Positions 5,420 through 5,649 of a stretch of DNA of 5,649 bases are shown in pieces. Position 1 is the stretch's first letter. Each line of letters begins with the position of its first letter. Made by a program: the position numbers and the translations under genes. A model generated the notes under the pieces. It had not been told where the DNA came from. It did not search any database and saw only the letters and a list, made by a program, of their open reading frames with translations. Source of the DNA: CAKSHC01 sp045594545 (GTDB lineage Bacteria; Bacillota; Clostridia; Oscillospirales; UMGS1783); NCBI GenBank assembly GCA_045594545.1, contig JAZNYQ010000064.1, positions 1-5,649 of the forward strand, written 5' to 3'.

Positions 5420-5649
5420 ATGGAATTTTGCGTATTATCAAAAGAAGAATATCGTGCCTTTTTTAACGGACATCCGCAGGCATCCTTTATGCAGTCGGTC
5501 CAGATATGACAGATGAAAGAGGAAACGGGCATCCGTATTCATTTTGTCGGTGTCAAGCAGGGCGATCAGGTTGTGGCGGGCGCCATGATACAAGAAGAAC
5601 GCATCCAACTGGGGTTACGTCGGTTTTATGCGCCCCGTGGCCTGCTGGT
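5420..5649 (+). pseudogene. FemA/MurM-like peptidoglycan-bridge aminoacyltransferase, interrupted by in-frame TGA, cut by window edge
   Basis: The frame from 5420 reads 29 residues (MEFCVLSKEEY...ASFMQSVQI), then TGA at 5507-5509, then continues without a shift to the window end for 46 more complete codons (QMKEETG...HFVGVK...VVAGAMI...YAPRGLL). Both halves match the N-terminal domain of Fem family transferases: the SF.Q(S/T) element, LVGIK, VIAA and Y(S/A)xRG are seen in the same order and spacing in S. aureus FemA. These enzymes use aminoacyl-tRNA to add Gly, Ala or Ser to the lysine branch of lipid II. The stop falls where S. aureus FemA has Tyr and, by my recollection, streptococcal homologues have Gly; one base change (GGA or TGG to TGA) would explain it. 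ATG at 5513-5515, two codons after the stop, could allow re-initiation without the first 31 residues. The gene starts 22 bases after the SDR stop, in the same operon. The family call is good; whether it is a true pseudogene is open. Confidence 0.75.

Noticed and set aside
5507..5509. TGA in the Fem-like gene as selenocysteine or as a reassigned sense codon
   Set aside because: Fem transferases have no known Sec at this place and I see no convincing SECIS-like hairpin just downstream. TGA ends the aminopeptidase gene cleanly at 3571-3573, and Trp is encoded by TGG elsewhere in the window, so the standard code applies.
4819..5532. Minus-strand open frame of 237 codons opposite the SDR and Fem-like genes
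   Set aside because: It is the antisense of well-supported plus-strand genes, has no recognisable family features, and spans two genes and their gap.
1..5649. CRISPR arrays, tRNA/rRNA genes, insertion sequences, attachment sites
   Set aside because: No regularly spaced direct repeats, no tRNA-like or rRNA-like stretch, no transposase motif and no terminal inverted repeats were seen.

Overview
The window looks like chromosomal DNA of a moderately GC-rich anaerobic Firmicute, probably a gut Clostridia (Oscillospiraceae-like). This rests on AGGAGG-type ribosome binding sites, AT-rich intergenic DNA with consensus sigma-A-like promoters, and the gene types: a fused MacB/FtsX-type ABC protein, a long bacterial CofE homologue, an M18 aminopeptidase and a FemA-like protein. 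The taxonomic call is an inference from protein flavour, not a search result. TGA is used as a normal stop and TGG as Trp.

Left part, minus strand (1-826): the N-terminal 275 residues of a fused ABC ATPase-permease, cut by the window edge. It is followed, moving right, by a regulatory region of about 305 bp (827-1131) between divergent genes. On the minus strand this region holds a near-consensus promoter (about 1014-986), a Shine-Dalgarno (SD)-preceded 40-codon leader ORF (953-831), and a 17-bp perfect terminator hairpin (950-913) inside that ORF. The leader ORF stops four bases before the transporter start. The layout resembles a translation-dependent attenuator controlling the exporter and is the most interesting part of the window.

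Middle, plus strand: a strong promoter (1053-1081) drives a single gene (1132-2331) for a CofE-like (F420-0:gamma-glutamyl ligase family) protein, closed by an intrinsic terminator at 2340-2372.

Right part, plus strand: a tightly packed four-gene run follows. It contains M18 aminopeptidase (2401-3573), a threonine aldolase/beta-eliminating lyase family PLP enzyme (3560-4582, overlapping by 14 bases), an SDR oxidoreductase (4597-5397) with two departures from the classical pattern, and the start of a FemA/MurM-like peptidoglycan-bridge aminoacyltransferase (from 5420). The last gene carries an in-frame TGA at codon 30 with family similarity continuing in the same frame beyond it, so it is a nonsense-interrupted gene, a sequencing error, or a re-initiating gene. 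Together the run reads as peptide and amino-acid metabolism plus cell-wall cross-bridge synthesis. A functional link, such as glycine from threonine feeding the bridge, is only a hypothesis.
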